A stretch of DNA of 64,000 nt from JAHRAW01 sp965249835 (GCA_965249835.1 CBDFMY010000003.1:620001-684000); one strand, 5' to 3'; counted from the stretch's first letter, positions 1 through 9,285 are shown. The notes: generated by a model from the letters alone, not told the origin. Numbers and translations are program-made.

Positions 1-1658
1 TGAAAACTCATGCGCCCACTTTGAATCCAGCCGATAGTGGCAATCAGCAATGCGACCGCCAATGCCACGGTAGTCCAGCGATGGGAAACCGCCGCGCTGA
101 GCACCGGACGAAAGCGACGCTCGCGAAAGGTCTCGAAGGCGCGGTCGAGAAATTGTCGGGTTTTACCGGGCTGGTAGTCTCCCATGCGGCGAAATGAATG
201 GGTCAAGTGACCGGGCAGTATCAAAAAACATTCAATCAGCGAGGCGATGATGACGCAGATGACCACCAGTGGAATGGCTTGCATGATGGCACCGATGATT
301 CCGCCCACCAACAACAGTGGCATGAATGCGGCGATAGTGGTCAGGGACGAGGAAAACACCGGACCCAGCATTTGCATGGCGGCACCGGAAGACGCCAGCC
401 GTGGTCGCACGCCTTGCTCGTATCGGGTCATGGCTTCTTCGCCGACCACGATGGCATCATCAACGATGATGCCGAGCGCCATAATCAAACCGAACAAACT
501 AATCATGTTGATGGAGCCGCCCACCAGATAAAACACCGCCAGCGCCGCCATGAAAGAGACCGGAATGCCGACCGCGGTCCACCACGCCACTCGGCCACTC
601 ATGAATAAAAACAAAATCAGCATCACCAGCACCAGTCCGCCGAGGCCATTTTTTACCAGCAGGTTGATGCGGTCGCGCAATAATTCCCAACGCTGGTTGA
701 AAGGCACCAGCACGATGCCTTCGGGCAAGGTCGGGCGAACCTCTTCGAGCCATTGGCGAAAGATGTTGGCGGCTTCCAAACTATCGCCGTTTTCGGTGCG
801 ATGCAGCCGCAACTCAACCGCCGGCTTATCACGATAGCGGATGGAAACCTGCTCGTCTCTGGGCTTGCGCCGGATGTTGGCGATGGAGCCCAACGACAAC
901 AACCGACCCTGCCCTTCGGCAACCACCGGAACCGACTCAAACGCCAGTTCGGTTTTGCGCCGCTCGCGAAAACGCAGTTGACGGGAAGTTTCGTCACGCC
1001 CGATGATTCCCACCGGCACATCTCTCGACCACGCCGCCACGCGCCGACCGATGTCATCCAGCGACAACCCCAGTTGGCGCAATTCCCGCGACGGCACTTC
1101 AATGGCGATTTGTTCTTCCGGCAATCCGTTGATAAAAATCTTGGCGATGCCGCGCTCCAACAATTCCACTTCAAACTCCTTGACCAGCGTGCGCAGTTCA
1201 TCGATGTCGTCCGGCCCGGCCACCAGCACGCTGGTGATGCTTTCGTAATTGACTACTTTGCTGACCTCCGATGTCTCCGCCCCCTCCGGCAAATCGCGCA
1301 CCAGATCAACCCGCTCTTTGACCTGACCCACGGCCAACCCCATGTCGGTGTCTTCTTCAAACTCCAGGGTGATGACGGAAACTCCTTCGGCCGAGGTTGA
1401 TGTCATTTGTTTGACGAAATCCACATCGCGCAATTCTTTTTCCAGCGAAGTGGTAATCAATTCTTCCACATCGGCCGCGCTGGCACCGCTCCATACCGTG
1501 CGCACCGTGGCGTAATCAATATTGAATGTGGGAAAAAACTGAGTGTTGAGTTGCTTGAGCCCCCAGAAGCCGGCCATCAGCATCATCGCCATCAACAGGT
1601 TTGCCGCCACCGGATGATTGCAAAAAATAGCAATCAGGTTGGGGCGGCTGGTTTCCAT
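1..1658 (-). CDS. RND-family efflux transporter, inner-membrane pump subunit (3' end beyond the left edge)
   Basis: The reverse strand is open from an ATG at 1658 to the left edge, giving the first ~552 residues of a large RND pump. After a short cytoplasmic start and a first membrane helix comes a porter-domain region, then the helix 2-4 block. The helix 4 motif ALGIIVDDAIVVGEE, with its Asp pair needed for proton relay, lies around residue 390-405. RND pumps drive proton-coupled export across the inner membrane and work with a periplasmic adaptor. The adaptor gene lies directly upstream and its TAA overlaps this ATG (TAATG), so the two are translationally coupled. The substrate cannot be told; the RND family call is secure. 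C-terminal half not visible. Confidence 0.93.
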   Translation of the reverse strand, partial: METSRPNLIAIFCNHPVAANLLMAMMLMAGFWGLKQLNTQFFPTFNIDYATVRTVWSGASAADVEELITTSLEKELRDVDFVKQMTSTSAEGVSVITLEFEEDTDMGLAVGQVKERVDLVRDLPEGAETSEVSKVVNYESITSVLVAGPDDIDELRTLVKEFEVELLERGIAKIFINGLPEEQIAIEVPSRELRQLGLSLDDIGRRVAAWSRDVPVGIIGRDETSRQLRFRERRKTELAFESVPVVAEGQGRLLSLGSIANIRRKPRDEQVSIRYRDKPAVELRLHRTENGDSLEAANIFRQWLEEVRPTLPEGIVLVPFNQRWELLRDRINLLVKNGLGGLVLVMLILFLFMSGRVAWWTAVGIPVSFMAALAVFYLVGGSINMISLFGLIMALGIIVDDAIVVGEEAMTRYEQGVRPRLASSGAAMQMLGPVFSSSLTTIAAFMPLLLVGGIIGAIMQAIPLVVICVIIASLIECFLILPGHLTHSFRRMGDYQPGKTRQFLDRAFETFRERRFRPVLSAAVSHRWTTVALAVALLIATIGWIQSGRMSF

Positions 1659-2908
1659 TAACGCTCCACCTGGACTTTCAATCCGCTGACCGCCTGCGGC
1701 AGACGCGAGTTCAAAATCTGATCGCCGGGTTCAAAACCATCGCCGGCCACGATCAGCATTTGTCGTCCCTGCTCATCAATCAACTGACCGAGACGGTATA
1801 TGGTTCTCGATTGCAGCGTATTATTATTGTGCACGCGATACACCCGGTCGCGGCCATACAAGGCATCCGGTGACAGCACGATGACATTCTCCATGGGCGG
1901 TAATTTCAGATTCACTTCCAGCGTGCCGCCCGGCACCGGCAACCGCCCGCGGTAGGCGCGGAAAAACGCATCAATGCCACCTTGTCCCTGATTGACACTG
2001 GCCGACAATCGATGCAGGGACAGCCGGATGCGCGCGCCGTTGACCACGGCCTCGGCGCGCAACGGCTCATCGGCATCCAGTGCCTGACGCAACACCGGAA
2101 GATACGCGCTCGGCACTTGCGCGCGAAGTTCCAACCGCGATTCGTCATACAACTGAAGCAAACTCGTGCCGTTGGTGGCGCGGTCGCCTTTCGCCACCAT
2201 GACCTCGGTAACGCGACCGTCAAACGGTGCTTTGACCCGAGTGCGTTCGCGCTCGCGCTCGGCGCGCTTCAACACCGCCGCGGCTTTGTCGTAGCGCGCC
2301 TGCCACTGCAGTTTTCGGGAAGCGAAGTCGTCGATGGATTGCCGGCGCTGGGTAATGGCAAGCAGTCGGTGCTGTTCATCCTGCCGCGCCTGATCGAGAA
2401 ACGCCTCGGAACCGGCTTTGGAACGAGCCAGTCGGTCGGCGCGCTCGACCGCTTTGCGCGCCAAAGCGAGCAACGTCTCCTCGGCTTCCAGCGCAGCCCG
2501 GTCGGCGCGCAATTTAACTCGGTCGCCTTCCATCTGCGCCGCAATTTCCGCCAACTCCGCTTTGCGTTGCAGGATTTCCAAATTGGCATCGGTATCATCC
2601 ATCACGATCATCACCTGCCCGAGACGCACGGCATTGCCTTCCAGAACCCTGACTTGCATGATGTCGGCCGTCACACCGGCGGTCAGCACACTCATATCGG
2701 CGGCTTCCACTCGACCGAAAATTCGAATGGTGGGCGAGGCGGTGGTCTTCGCCACCACTTGCACCGAAATCACCGGCGAGCGGTCTTGCGGACGCAATGG
2801 GGCGGGAACTTCCGCGGTGAGTTTGAGCCCGGCGAATACGGTGATGCCGACTCCGAGCACGAGGAGAGGCACGATCAATTTCGAGACACGGAATTTGGCA
2901 ACGCGCAT
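1658..2908 (-). CDS. RND efflux periplasmic adaptor (membrane fusion protein, HlyD/AcrA type)
   Basis: 416 residues from the ATG at 2908, chosen because it begins MRVAKFRVSK followed by a hydrophobic anchor (LIVPLLVLGVGITVF) typical of adaptors. An in-frame extension to 3073 exists but is basic, low-complexity and overlaps the divergent gene. After the anchor come the split lipoyl/barrel-sandwich halves around a long coiled-coil hairpin (roughly residues 115-230, rich in Ala, Glu and Arg), then a beta-barrel with the phrase VKAPFDGRVTEV. The adaptor bridges the pump to an outer-membrane channel. It is first in a two-gene operon with the RND pump. No outer-membrane factor gene is present nearby, so the pump probably borrows one. 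Confidence 0.9.
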   Translation of the reverse strand: MRVAKFRVSKLIVPLLVLGVGITVFAGLKLTAEVPAPLRPQDRSPVISVQVVAKTTASPTIRIFGRVEAADMSVLTAGVTADIMQVRVLEGNAVRLGQVMIVMDDTDANLEILQRKAELAEIAAQMEGDRVKLRADRAALEAEETLLALARKAVERADRLARSKAGSEAFLDQARQDEQHRLLAITQRRQSIDDFASRKLQWQARYDKAAAVLKRAERERERTRVKAPFDGRVTEVMVAKGDRATNGTSLLQLYDESRLELRAQVPSAYLPVLRQALDADEPLRAEAVVNGARIRLSLHRLSASVNQGQGGIDAFFRAYRGRLPVPGGTLEVNLKLPPMENVIVLSPDALYGRDRVYRVHNNNTLQSRTIYRLGQLIDEQGRQMLIVAGDGFEPGDQILNSRLPQAVSGLKVQVER

Positions 2909-3010
2909 GTTGGGCTGGTCTTTGCTGTGGTGTTTTTGCTGTGGCGTATTCCTATTATACGATGTATCCTGATTTTTCCGCGCAAACCGCATCATCAACC
3001 CGTTGTTGCT

Positions 3011-3697
3011 ATGACTCGCCATGACCCTGCCATGACTCTGGATGATTATCTGCATCGCTTCGACCACCGCCACCGGATAACGCTGGTGGGACCCATGCCG
3101 ATGGAGTCGTTTGGCACGCTACCGCCTGATGAGCCGATTGTTTGGGTGGACGGCGGCGCAAACCATCGCCGACAACTGGCGGGCGGCGATGGGTTGGGAT
3201 TCTGCGTGGGAGACGGCGATTCGTTTCGCGGAAAACTGGATCAGCGTCTCGACACCGACAAAGATTATTCCGACCTTGCGTTTGTGTTGAGTTGCCTGCG
3301 GTCGCGCTTTACCGAAGTGAGGTTACTGGGTTTTCTCGGTGCGCGGCGCGATCATGAGTTATTCAACCTCGGCGAGGTTCATCATTTTTTAGCAGCCGTG
3401 AAGGCCCCGACCCGGGCACAGTTTGATGAAAGCGTGACTGGTTATTCCGCGGGGGAATGGAGCATTGATGTTCAGGGAACTTTCAGTCTGGCGGTGTTGG
3501 CACCGACCACGGTTAAGTTGACCGGCGCGTGTCAATATCCGATTGCCACGCCGAGCAAAATCGCGGAATTGAAATCCCTGGGCCTCAGCAATCATGGTTT
3601 CGGCACGATTACCCTGACCACGCGCGGCCCGGCGTTTATTTTTCAACCACATCATAATGACACGCGGCCGCGCCCATTGGCAGGAACGGCATTATGA
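3011..3697 (+). CDS. Thiamine pyrophosphokinase-like protein
   Basis: 228 residues. Motifs match the thiamine pyrophosphokinase catalytic fold (transfer of pyrophosphate from ATP to thiamine): VDGGAN near residue 46, GDGDSF near 70 (families usually have GDFDS), DTDKDYSDLAF near 83 and GFLGARRDHELFN near 110, followed by a beta-rich C-terminal region. The start is uncertain: ATG 3011 or ATG 3032, neither with a clear ribosome site. It lies divergently from the efflux adaptor with about 100 bp between, and its TGA overlaps the aroE ATG (ATGA), so it is translationally coupled to aroE. It could act on a related substrate; the family assignment rests on these four motifs. Confidence 0.75.
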   Translation: MTRHDPAMTLDDYLHRFDHRHRITLVGPMPMESFGTLPPDEPIVWVDGGANHRRQLAGGDGLGFCVGDGDSFRGKLDQRLDTDKDYSDLAFVLSCLRSRFTEVRLLGFLGARRDHELFNLGEVHHFLAAVKAPTRAQFDESVTGYSAGEWSIDVQGTFSLAVLAPTTVKLTGACQYPIATPSKIAELKSLGLSNHGFGTITLTTRGPAFIFQPHHNDTRPRPLAGTAL

Positions 3698-4557
3698 ACG
3701 ACCTGTTTGATTTCAAGGTAAAGCCATCTCGTTTCGCGGTGATGGGTAATCCGGTCGCGCACAGTCAATCACCGCAGATTCATCGTTTGTTCGCGCAACA
3801 ATTCGACATCGCCATCGACTATGAACGAATTCAAGTGGATGTCGGCGGCTTCAACCAGGCGGTGAGTCACTTCGCCGCGCACGGCGGTGCCGGCTTGAAT
3901 ATCACGCTACCCTATAAAATCAAGGCGTGGCGGTTTTGCCAGCATGGGGAAAACACAATCAGCCATCGGGCGCGTCAGGCGCAAGCCGTGAACACGCTTC
4001 GCTTTGAAGGGAATGGTTGCGTGTTCGGCGACAACACCGATGGCGCCGGTCTGGTCGCTGACCTGCAAAACAACCTTGGTTTTTCCATTGCGGGACAGTC
4101 CATTCTGATCATTGGTGCCGGCGGCGCGGTGCGCGGAGTGATGGGCGCGCTGTTGGAATGTCGTCCGCACTGCATCGTCATCGCCAATCGCACGGCCGAC
4201 AAAGCCCGTGAGATTTGTGAAAAGTTTGGCGATGCCAGCGATGTAAACATTCGCGGCGGCGGGCTCGAACAATCAAACGAGCGGACTTTTGATTTGATCG
4301 TGAACGGCAGTGCGGCCAGTCTGCACCGGCAGATGCCGGACATCAGCGAAAAATGTATCGCCGAAAACACGCTGGTTTATGACATGATGTATGGTGCGCA
4401 GCCGACTATATTCATGAACTGGGCGCGTGCGCATGGTGCCGTTGCGGCGCACGATGGGCTGGGGATGTTGGTGGAGCAGGCGGCGGAATCTTTTCATCTT
4501 TGGCATGAGCGGCAGCCCGACACCGCGCCGGTAATCAGCGCCCTGCGGCGGTTATGA
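3694..4557 (+). CDS. aroE: Shikimate dehydrogenase (NADP+)
   Basis: 287 residues, normal length. It reduces 3-dehydroshikimate to shikimate with NADPH in aromatic amino acid synthesis. Substrate-binding motif GNPVAHSQSP with the two serines near residues 21-23, catalytic Lys in NITLPYK near residue 73, GDNTDGAG with the conserved Asp near 112, nucleotide-binding GAGGAVRGV near 137, then NRT and NGSAAS. It overlaps the preceding gene by ATGA. The rest of the pathway in this window (aroK, aroB) is about 6 kb away on the other strand. Confidence 0.96.
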   Translation: MNDLFDFKVKPSRFAVMGNPVAHSQSPQIHRLFAQQFDIAIDYERIQVDVGGFNQAVSHFAAHGGAGLNITLPYKIKAWRFCQHGENTISHRARQAQAVNTLRFEGNGCVFGDNTDGAGLVADLQNNLGFSIAGQSILIIGAGGAVRGVMGALLECRPHCIVIANRTADKAREICEKFGDASDVNIRGGGLEQSNERTFDLIVNGSAASLHRQMPDISEKCIAENTLVYDMMYGAQPTIFMNWARAHGAVAAHDGLGMLVEQAAESFHLWHERQPDTAPVISALRRL

Positions 4558-4567
4558 ACCCCCCTTT

Positions 4568-4601
4568 TAATAGGCGACTAATAGGCGACTTAATAGGCGA
4601 C
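4568..4601. repeat. Three tandem 11-bp repeats between aroE and the 5'-nucleotidase gene
   Basis: The unit TAATAGGCGAC occurs three times at 4568-4578, 4579-4589 and 4591-4601 (one extra T before the third). It fills most of the 64-bp spacer downstream of the aroE stop. Each unit contains in-frame TAA or TAG triplets. Function unknown; slippage-generated copies are plausible. Confidence 0.8.
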
Positions 4602-4621
4602 CAATTCGCGCACTTCATCAC

Positions 4622-5557
4622 ATGAAACAATCGTTCGAAAATTCTCTGGTCATCGCCATCTCATCGCGCGCGCTGTTCGACATGACCGAAAGTCACGCGG
4701 TGTTCACCGAGCAGGGCATTGATGCCTATTGCCAATATCAAATTGACCACGAAAACGAAGTGCTTAATCCCGGCGTGGCGTTTGCCATGGTGAAAAAATT
4801 TTTGGCACTGAACGATGCGGTTAATGATGGCAACCACGAGTCGGCAAAAAACCGCGCCGCGCCATTTGTTGAGCCATTTGTTGAAATAGTGTTGCTGTCG
4901 CGAAACAGTGCCGACACCGGCTTGCGCGTGTTTAACTCGATTCAGCATCACGGCATGGACATCACCCGTGCGGTGTTCACCGGCGGGCAGTCGCCGTATA
5001 GATATGTCGAATCGTTTGATGCGGACTTGTTTTTATCCGCCGACCCGATTGATGTCAGCGACGCGCTGGATGCGGGACACGCCGCGGCAACCATCCTGCC
5101 ATCGCACATGGACAGCCGCGATTCCGGCAAATTGAAAATCGCGTTTGATGGCGATGCGGTTTTGTTCTCGGATGAAGCCGAGCAAGTGTTTCAAAGCAAG
5201 GGGCTTGCGGCGTTCAGCGCGAGCGAGGAAAAAGCCGCCAACCGGCCCCTGCCCGGCGGTCCGTTCAAGAATGTGTTGTCGGCGTTGCACCGCATTCAAC
5301 AAGACCATCCGCAATCGCCGATTCGCACGGCACTGGTTACGGCACGTGCCGCGCCCGCGCACGAGCGCGTAATCAAAACTTTGCGCGCGTGGAACATCAG
5401 GATTGACGAAAGTTTTTTTCTGGGCGGCATGGACAAAGGCGAATTCCTGCGCACTTTTGATGCCGATATTTTCTTCGACGACCAACGCGGACACTGCGAA
5501 TCAGCGCGACAACATGTGCCAACCGGACATGTGCCGCATGGGATTACCAATGCTTAA
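4622..5557 (+). CDS. Cytosolic 5'-nucleotidase (NT5C1-like family)
   Basis: 311 residues. The organisation matches the 5'-nucleotidase family that includes eukaryotic NT5C1A (dephosphorylation of nucleoside monophosphates): an N-terminal region with LVIAISSRALFDM, the segment VEIVLLSRNSADTG, a catalytic-type segment KIAFDGDAVLFSDEAE near residue 175, RTALVTARAAPAHER near 238, and the acidic DADIFFDDQ near 281. The haloacid-dehalogenase fold is inferred from the spaced Asp motifs. It is probably expressed with aroE, although the 64-bp spacer could hold its own signals. Physiological substrate unknown. Confidence 0.85.
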   Translation: MKQSFENSLVIAISSRALFDMTESHAVFTEQGIDAYCQYQIDHENEVLNPGVAFAMVKKFLALNDAVNDGNHESAKNRAAPFVEPFVEIVLLSRNSADTGLRVFNSIQHHGMDITRAVFTGGQSPYRYVESFDADLFLSADPIDVSDALDAGHAAATILPSHMDSRDSGKLKIAFDGDAVLFSDEAEQVFQSKGLAAFSASEEKAANRPLPGGPFKNVLSALHRIQQDHPQSPIRTALVTARAAPAHERVIKTLRAWNIRIDESFFLGGMDKGEFLRTFDADIFFDDQRGHCESARQHVPTGHVPHGITNA

Positions 5558-5930
5558 CTTGTCTTTCCGCTTGCCTTTGTCCTCTCAATTCACCATTACC
5601 TATCATTTGTCATTGCCCGGCCCATATTATTATTGGCCGGGCAATCCAGTTAAATATGCCGTCCGGCGTAGCCGGACTCCTTTGCTTTGATACCGCGCCG
5701 TTCGATGTGAGGATGACGGTCTGGAGATGTGGTTTGGATTATGACGGTATTAGTTACTCTCATCGTTTTTTAGTTCTGGGTTCTCGCCTTTGGCGAGAAC
5801 AACAGACTGGATCCCCGCCTGCCGGCGAGGATGACGGGTTGGGAGGGCAACGGTAAATCGGAAGGCGATGAGTCCTTTTGAGAAGACAATGGTAAATAAT
5901 TGTCACGCGAATCGTCACACTAAAGCAGCG
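5558..5930. repeat. Intergenic copy A of a dispersed repeat family
   Basis: This spacer separates two convergent genes. It holds a perfect 11-bp inverted repeat at 5612-5622 / 5635-5645 (ATTGCCCGGCC, 12-nt loop), then a short GTCCGGCGTAGCCGGAC palindrome. From about 5714 to 5850 there is a core that recurs at 18.95 kb (same orientation) and at 32.5 and 60.8 kb (opposite orientation). The core contains the hairpin TTCTCGCCTTTGGCGAGAA and a CGCCTGCCGGCG palindrome. No coding potential seen. The hairpins might also end transcription from both sides, but there is no clear U-tract. Confidence 0.8.
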
Positions 5931-7199
5931 TTAGCCGCTGTCATTCTGCGGCAAAACAAACTCATCGCGATACAACGCTTCAATACTTTCGCGTTCTCTG
6001 ACCAGGTGAAACTCGTCGCCGTCCACCATGACTTCTGCCGGGCGCGGGCGCGCGTTGTAGTTGGAACTCATGACCGCGCTGTAGGCACCTGCGGTTCGCA
6101 CTGCCAGCAGGTCGCCTTCGCGTATTTTCAAGGTGCGCGCCTTGCCGAGAAAATCGCTGCTTTCGCATACCGGCCCGACCACATCGTATTGCATCGCTTC
6201 GGCTTTCGGATGTGGTTCGACTTCAACGATTTCCTGCTGCGCCTGATACAACGCCGGGCGAATAAAATCATTCATGCCGGCATCCACCACGCAAAAATTG
6301 GACGCTTCACCGCGCTTTAAAAAGTTCACGCGGGTAAGCAGGATGCCGGCGTTGCCGACGATGGCGCGCCCCGGTTCGATGGTAACCGGCAGTAGTTTTT
6401 TGCGAACGCCCAATTGTTCGATAATCGCCGCGCCGTATTCGGCCGGGCTCGGCGGCGTCTCATCCAAGTAACGCACACCCAGCCCGCCACCGAAATCGAT
6501 CATCTCCATTTCGATGCCAATGGCTTCCAGTCGCTCAACAAATTCCAACACCCGCTGCAATGCATCCTGATACGGCGCAAGTTCGGTCAACTGCGAACCG
6601 ATATGGCAAGCGATGCCGTCGATGCGGATGTTGGGGTCGGTGCGCGCCTGTTGATACACCGCCAGGGCGCGCTCCGCTCCCATGCCGAATTTGTTTTCGC
6701 GCAAACCGGTGGAAATGTAGGGATGGGTTTTGGCGTCCACATCGGGATTCAGTCGCACCGAGATGGCGGCGACCTGCCCTTGCTGTTTGGCGATGTCGCT
6801 GATTAAACGCAACTCCCCTTCCGATTCAATGTTAAAACAACTGATTCCGGCATCCAGCGCCTCGCGGATCTCCCACGCCTGTTTGCAAACGCCGGAAAAA
6901 ATTATTTTCGCCGGCTCGCCACCGGCTTTGATGACGCGGTGCAATTCACCGCCGGAGACGATGTCAAAACCGGAACCGAGCCGCGCCAGCAGGTTGAGTA
7001 TCGCCAGATTGCCGTTGGCTTTGACCGCGTAGCAGATGCGATGGGGATAGTCGCCGAGCGCATCATCGAACGCGTGCCAGTGTCGCTGCAAGGTGGCGCG
7101 CGAATACACATAACAGGGCGTGCCGAAGCGCGTCGCGATGTCGCGCAACGGCGTTTGCTCGGCGTGAAGACGTCCGTCTATGTAGTGGAAGTGATCCAT
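5931..7199 (-). CDS. lysA: Diaminopimelate decarboxylase
   Basis: 422 residues from ATG 7199 (MDHFHYIDGRL); an upstream in-frame extension is Arg/Asn-rich and lies over the lptM region, so it is rejected. PLP enzyme making L-lysine from meso-diaminopimelate. PLP lysine in YAVKANGN, HIGSQL, the glycine loop FGGGLGVRY, EPGRAIVGNAG, and the intersubunit Cys/Glu motif VCESSDFLGK. Last gene of the likely aroK-aroB-orf-argH-lptM-lysA operon. Downstream lies dispersed-repeat copy A. Confidence 0.96.
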   Translation of the reverse strand: MDHFHYIDGRLHAEQTPLRDIATRFGTPCYVYSRATLQRHWHAFDDALGDYPHRICYAVKANGNLAILNLLARLGSGFDIVSGGELHRVIKAGGEPAKIIFSGVCKQAWEIREALDAGISCFNIESEGELRLISDIAKQQGQVAAISVRLNPDVDAKTHPYISTGLRENKFGMGAERALAVYQQARTDPNIRIDGIACHIGSQLTELAPYQDALQRVLEFVERLEAIGIEMEMIDFGGGLGVRYLDETPPSPAEYGAAIIEQLGVRKKLLPVTIEPGRAIVGNAGILLTRVNFLKRGEASNFCVVDAGMNDFIRPALYQAQQEIVEVEPHPKAEAMQYDVVGPVCESSDFLGKARTLKIREGDLLAVRTAGAYSAVMSSNYNARPRPAEVMVDGDEFHLVRERESIEALYRDEFVLPQNDSG

Positions 7200-7240
7200 T
7201 TGGCTTTCGCCTTCGGGGTTGGGGGGCGAGCGGCGTGCGC

Positions 7241-7441
7241 TTAGTCGATTATAGGGATTGTGGGGATTGCGCCGATTATGTGATCGATTACGTTGACTGC
7301 ATCGCTTACGTGATCGATTATGTTTTCGGTTGTGTCGCTTTGAGTTGGTTCGCTGTCGTCCGGCAAATACAATGGTCCGGTCTGTCCGCAAGCGGCAAGC
7401 AACAGCAGACTGGTCAAACCCAGGAGCGCGAGTTTTTTCAT
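7241..7441 (-). CDS. lptM: Small lipoprotein, LptM (YifL) family
   Basis: 66 residues from ATG 7441 (an alternative ATG at 7453 adds MSIA and abuts the argH stop). Type II signal peptide MKKLALLGLTSLLLLAAC with the lipidated Cys at residue 18, followed by the family hallmark GQTGPLYLP. In E. coli LptM assists assembly of the LptD-LptE lipopolysaccharide translocon at the outer membrane. Its position next to lysA resembles the enterobacterial yifL-dapF neighbourhood. The C-terminal tail is rich in Asp, Ile and Thr and not conserved. Confidence 0.85.
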   Translation of the reverse strand: MKKLALLGLTSLLLLAACGQTGPLYLPDDSEPTQSDTTENIIDHVSDAVNVIDHIIGAIPTIPIID

Positions 7442-7453
7442 GGCGATGCTCAT

Positions 7454-8863
7454 TCAAACATCCGGTTGCGTTTTTCTGGCATCCAGCATTTTCAACGCCT
7501 GCGTAGCGGCACCGGCGACCTGCGCGGGCGCGGTTCCGCCCATGTGATTGCGGGCATTGACCGAGCCTTCCGGGGTCAACACCTCATACACATCCGGCTC
7601 GATGACCGGGCTGAATTTTTGCAAATCGGCGAGATCAATTTGCGCCAGTTCCCGTTCATTCTCCAGTGCAAAACGCACCACCTTGCCGACCACTTCGTGG
7701 GCATCCCGAAACGGCACTTGCTTGCCCACCAGATAATCGGCCAGATCGGTGGCGGTGGAATGACCACGCGCCGCCGCGGCCCGCATGGCATCCCGATCGA
7801 TCGTCATCTGTGGCACCATCGCCGCAAATACATCCACGCAAAGCAACACCGTATCAATGCTGTCAAACAACGGCGCCTTGTCTTCCTGATTGTCGCGATT
7901 GTATGCCAGCGGTTGCGCCTTCATCAGCATCAGCAACGCCGTCAAATTGCCGCTCACTCGCGCACATTTGCCGCGTACCAACTCGGCCGCGTCCGGGTTT
8001 TTCTTTTGCGGCATGAGGCTGGAGCCGGTGCAGAACGCATCGCCGAGATCGATGAAGTGATACGCGTCCGATGACCACAGCACCAACTCTTCGGCCATGC
8101 GCGAAAGATGTACCATCAACAACGCCGCGACCGCATTGAATTCAATGGCGAAATCGCGATCCGAAACCGCGTCCAGGGAGTTGCGGGAAATGCCATCAAA
8201 ACCCAACTCGGCGGCGGTCATTTCTCGATTGATGGCAAAGCCGGTGCCGGCCAGCGCCGCGCTCCCCAGCGGCGATATATTGATGCGCCCGCGACATTCC
8301 CGCAGACGCTGATAATCGCGTTGCAACATTTCATTCCACGCCAGCAAGTGATGGCCGAAAGTAACCGGCTGCGCGTTTTGCGTGTGGGTAAAGCCGGGCA
8401 TGATGGTGGCCGCCTCGGCGCTCGCCATCTCCACCAGCGTGCGTTGCAATGAGATTATCCGGTGACACAATTCGTCCAGTTGCTCCCGCACATACAATCG
8501 AAGGTCGGTGGCGACCTGATCGTTGCGCGAACGCGCGGTGTGCAGTTTCTTGCCGGCCTCGCCAATCAATTCGGTGAGCCGCGCCTCAATGTTCATGTGT
8601 ACATCTTCGAGGGACTCCGACCACGCAAACTCGCCGCGCTCGATTTGTCCGCGGATGGTGTCAAGACCCCTTTCAATGTCGCTCAATTCTCCGGCGGTCA
8701 GCACGCCGATGGTTGCCAACATTCGCGCATGCGCGACCGAGCCGCGTATGTCGTGGCAAGCCAACCGCTGGTCCAACTTCACCGACGCGGAAAAAGATTC
8801 CATCAACGAATCGGTCGCGCCTTCTATGCGACCACGCAACAATTTTTCCGTGGATTTTTTCAT
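7454..8863 (-). CDS. argH: Argininosuccinate lyase
   Basis: 469 residues from ATG 8863 (MKKSTEKLLRGR). It splits argininosuccinate into arginine and fumarate. Visible motifs: TARSRNDQVATDLRL with the conserved Arg/Asn/Asp near residue 115, GFTHTQNAQPVTFGH with the catalytic His near 160, and the fumarase-superfamily signature GSSLMPQKKNPDAAE with the catalytic Ser near 280. Its TGA is immediately followed by a possible lptM ATG. Probably co-transcribed with the upstream small gene (34-bp gap) and aroB. Confidence 0.96.
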   Translation of the reverse strand: MKKSTEKLLRGRIEGATDSLMESFSASVKLDQRLACHDIRGSVAHARMLATIGVLTAGELSDIERGLDTIRGQIERGEFAWSESLEDVHMNIEARLTELIGEAGKKLHTARSRNDQVATDLRLYVREQLDELCHRIISLQRTLVEMASAEAATIMPGFTHTQNAQPVTFGHHLLAWNEMLQRDYQRLRECRGRINISPLGSAALAGTGFAINREMTAAELGFDGISRNSLDAVSDRDFAIEFNAVAALLMVHLSRMAEELVLWSSDAYHFIDLGDAFCTGSSLMPQKKNPDAAELVRGKCARVSGNLTALLMLMKAQPLAYNRDNQEDKAPLFDSIDTVLLCVDVFAAMVPQMTIDRDAMRAAAARGHSTATDLADYLVGKQVPFRDAHEVVGKVVRFALENERELAQIDLADLQKFSPVIEPDVYEVLTPEGSVNARNHMGGTAPAQVAGAATQALKMLDARKTQPDV

Positions 8864-8897
8864 GATTAGTGACGAACGTTTGGGCGAATAACGGCGA

Positions 8898-9200
8898 CTA
8901 CATCGGGTTGCAATGGCTACATTCATTGCTGAACGAACCGTCGTCTCTGCCATTGCTTTTTACCCAGCCACGAAGTTCATCCACCGTCGGTGCGCACACT
9001 TTAATGTAATCTCTTTCGGTGAATCCACCATGCGGACGGGCGAATTCCGTATACTTGCTGATGCTCGGACAACGCGCACGATGCAACACCATATATTTTG
9101 CGCGCCGCGCCCTTGATGTGTTGATGACAAAACCGTTGGCATTAGCCGCCAACCAATCCTGATATAAATCATCGTTGCCGTCGAATAATGGTATGCTCAT
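8898..9200 (-). CDS. Small uncharacterised protein with terminal Cys-x2-Cys
   Basis: 100 residues from ATG 9200 (MSIPLFDGNDDLYQDW). Sequence features: YQDWLAANANGFVIN near residue 13, KYMVLHRARCPSISK near 36, YIKVCAPTVDELRGW near 64 and a C-terminal CSHCNP. The pattern (W-x-GFV-N, LHRA-C, KVC, final CxxC) resembles a small domain I have seen in other hypothetical proteins but cannot name. The four cysteines could bind metal. It sits between aroB (85-bp gap) and argH (34-bp gap) on the same strand, so it is likely co-transcribed. No function is proposed. Confidence 0.7.
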   Translation of the reverse strand: MSIPLFDGNDDLYQDWLAANANGFVINTSRARRAKYMVLHRARCPSISKYTEFARPHGGFTERDYIKVCAPTVDELRGWVKSNGRDDGSFSNECSHCNPM

Positions 9201-9285
9201 TATGAACTCTTCGCGTGTTGTGGTAGACCAGGGTGACAAGTGAGGGCGAGTATAACGCGGCGCGCGGCGGATCCGGTGGCAAACT

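Noticed and set aside
1982..3010. Long plus-strand open frame across the efflux adaptor gene
   Set aside because: It is the antisense shadow of the adaptor; only the part from 3011 on carries real protein motifs.
7200..7457. N-terminal extension of lysA
   Set aside because: Low-complexity Arg/Asn-rich sequence overlapping lptM in another frame; family members start near MDHFHYIDG.
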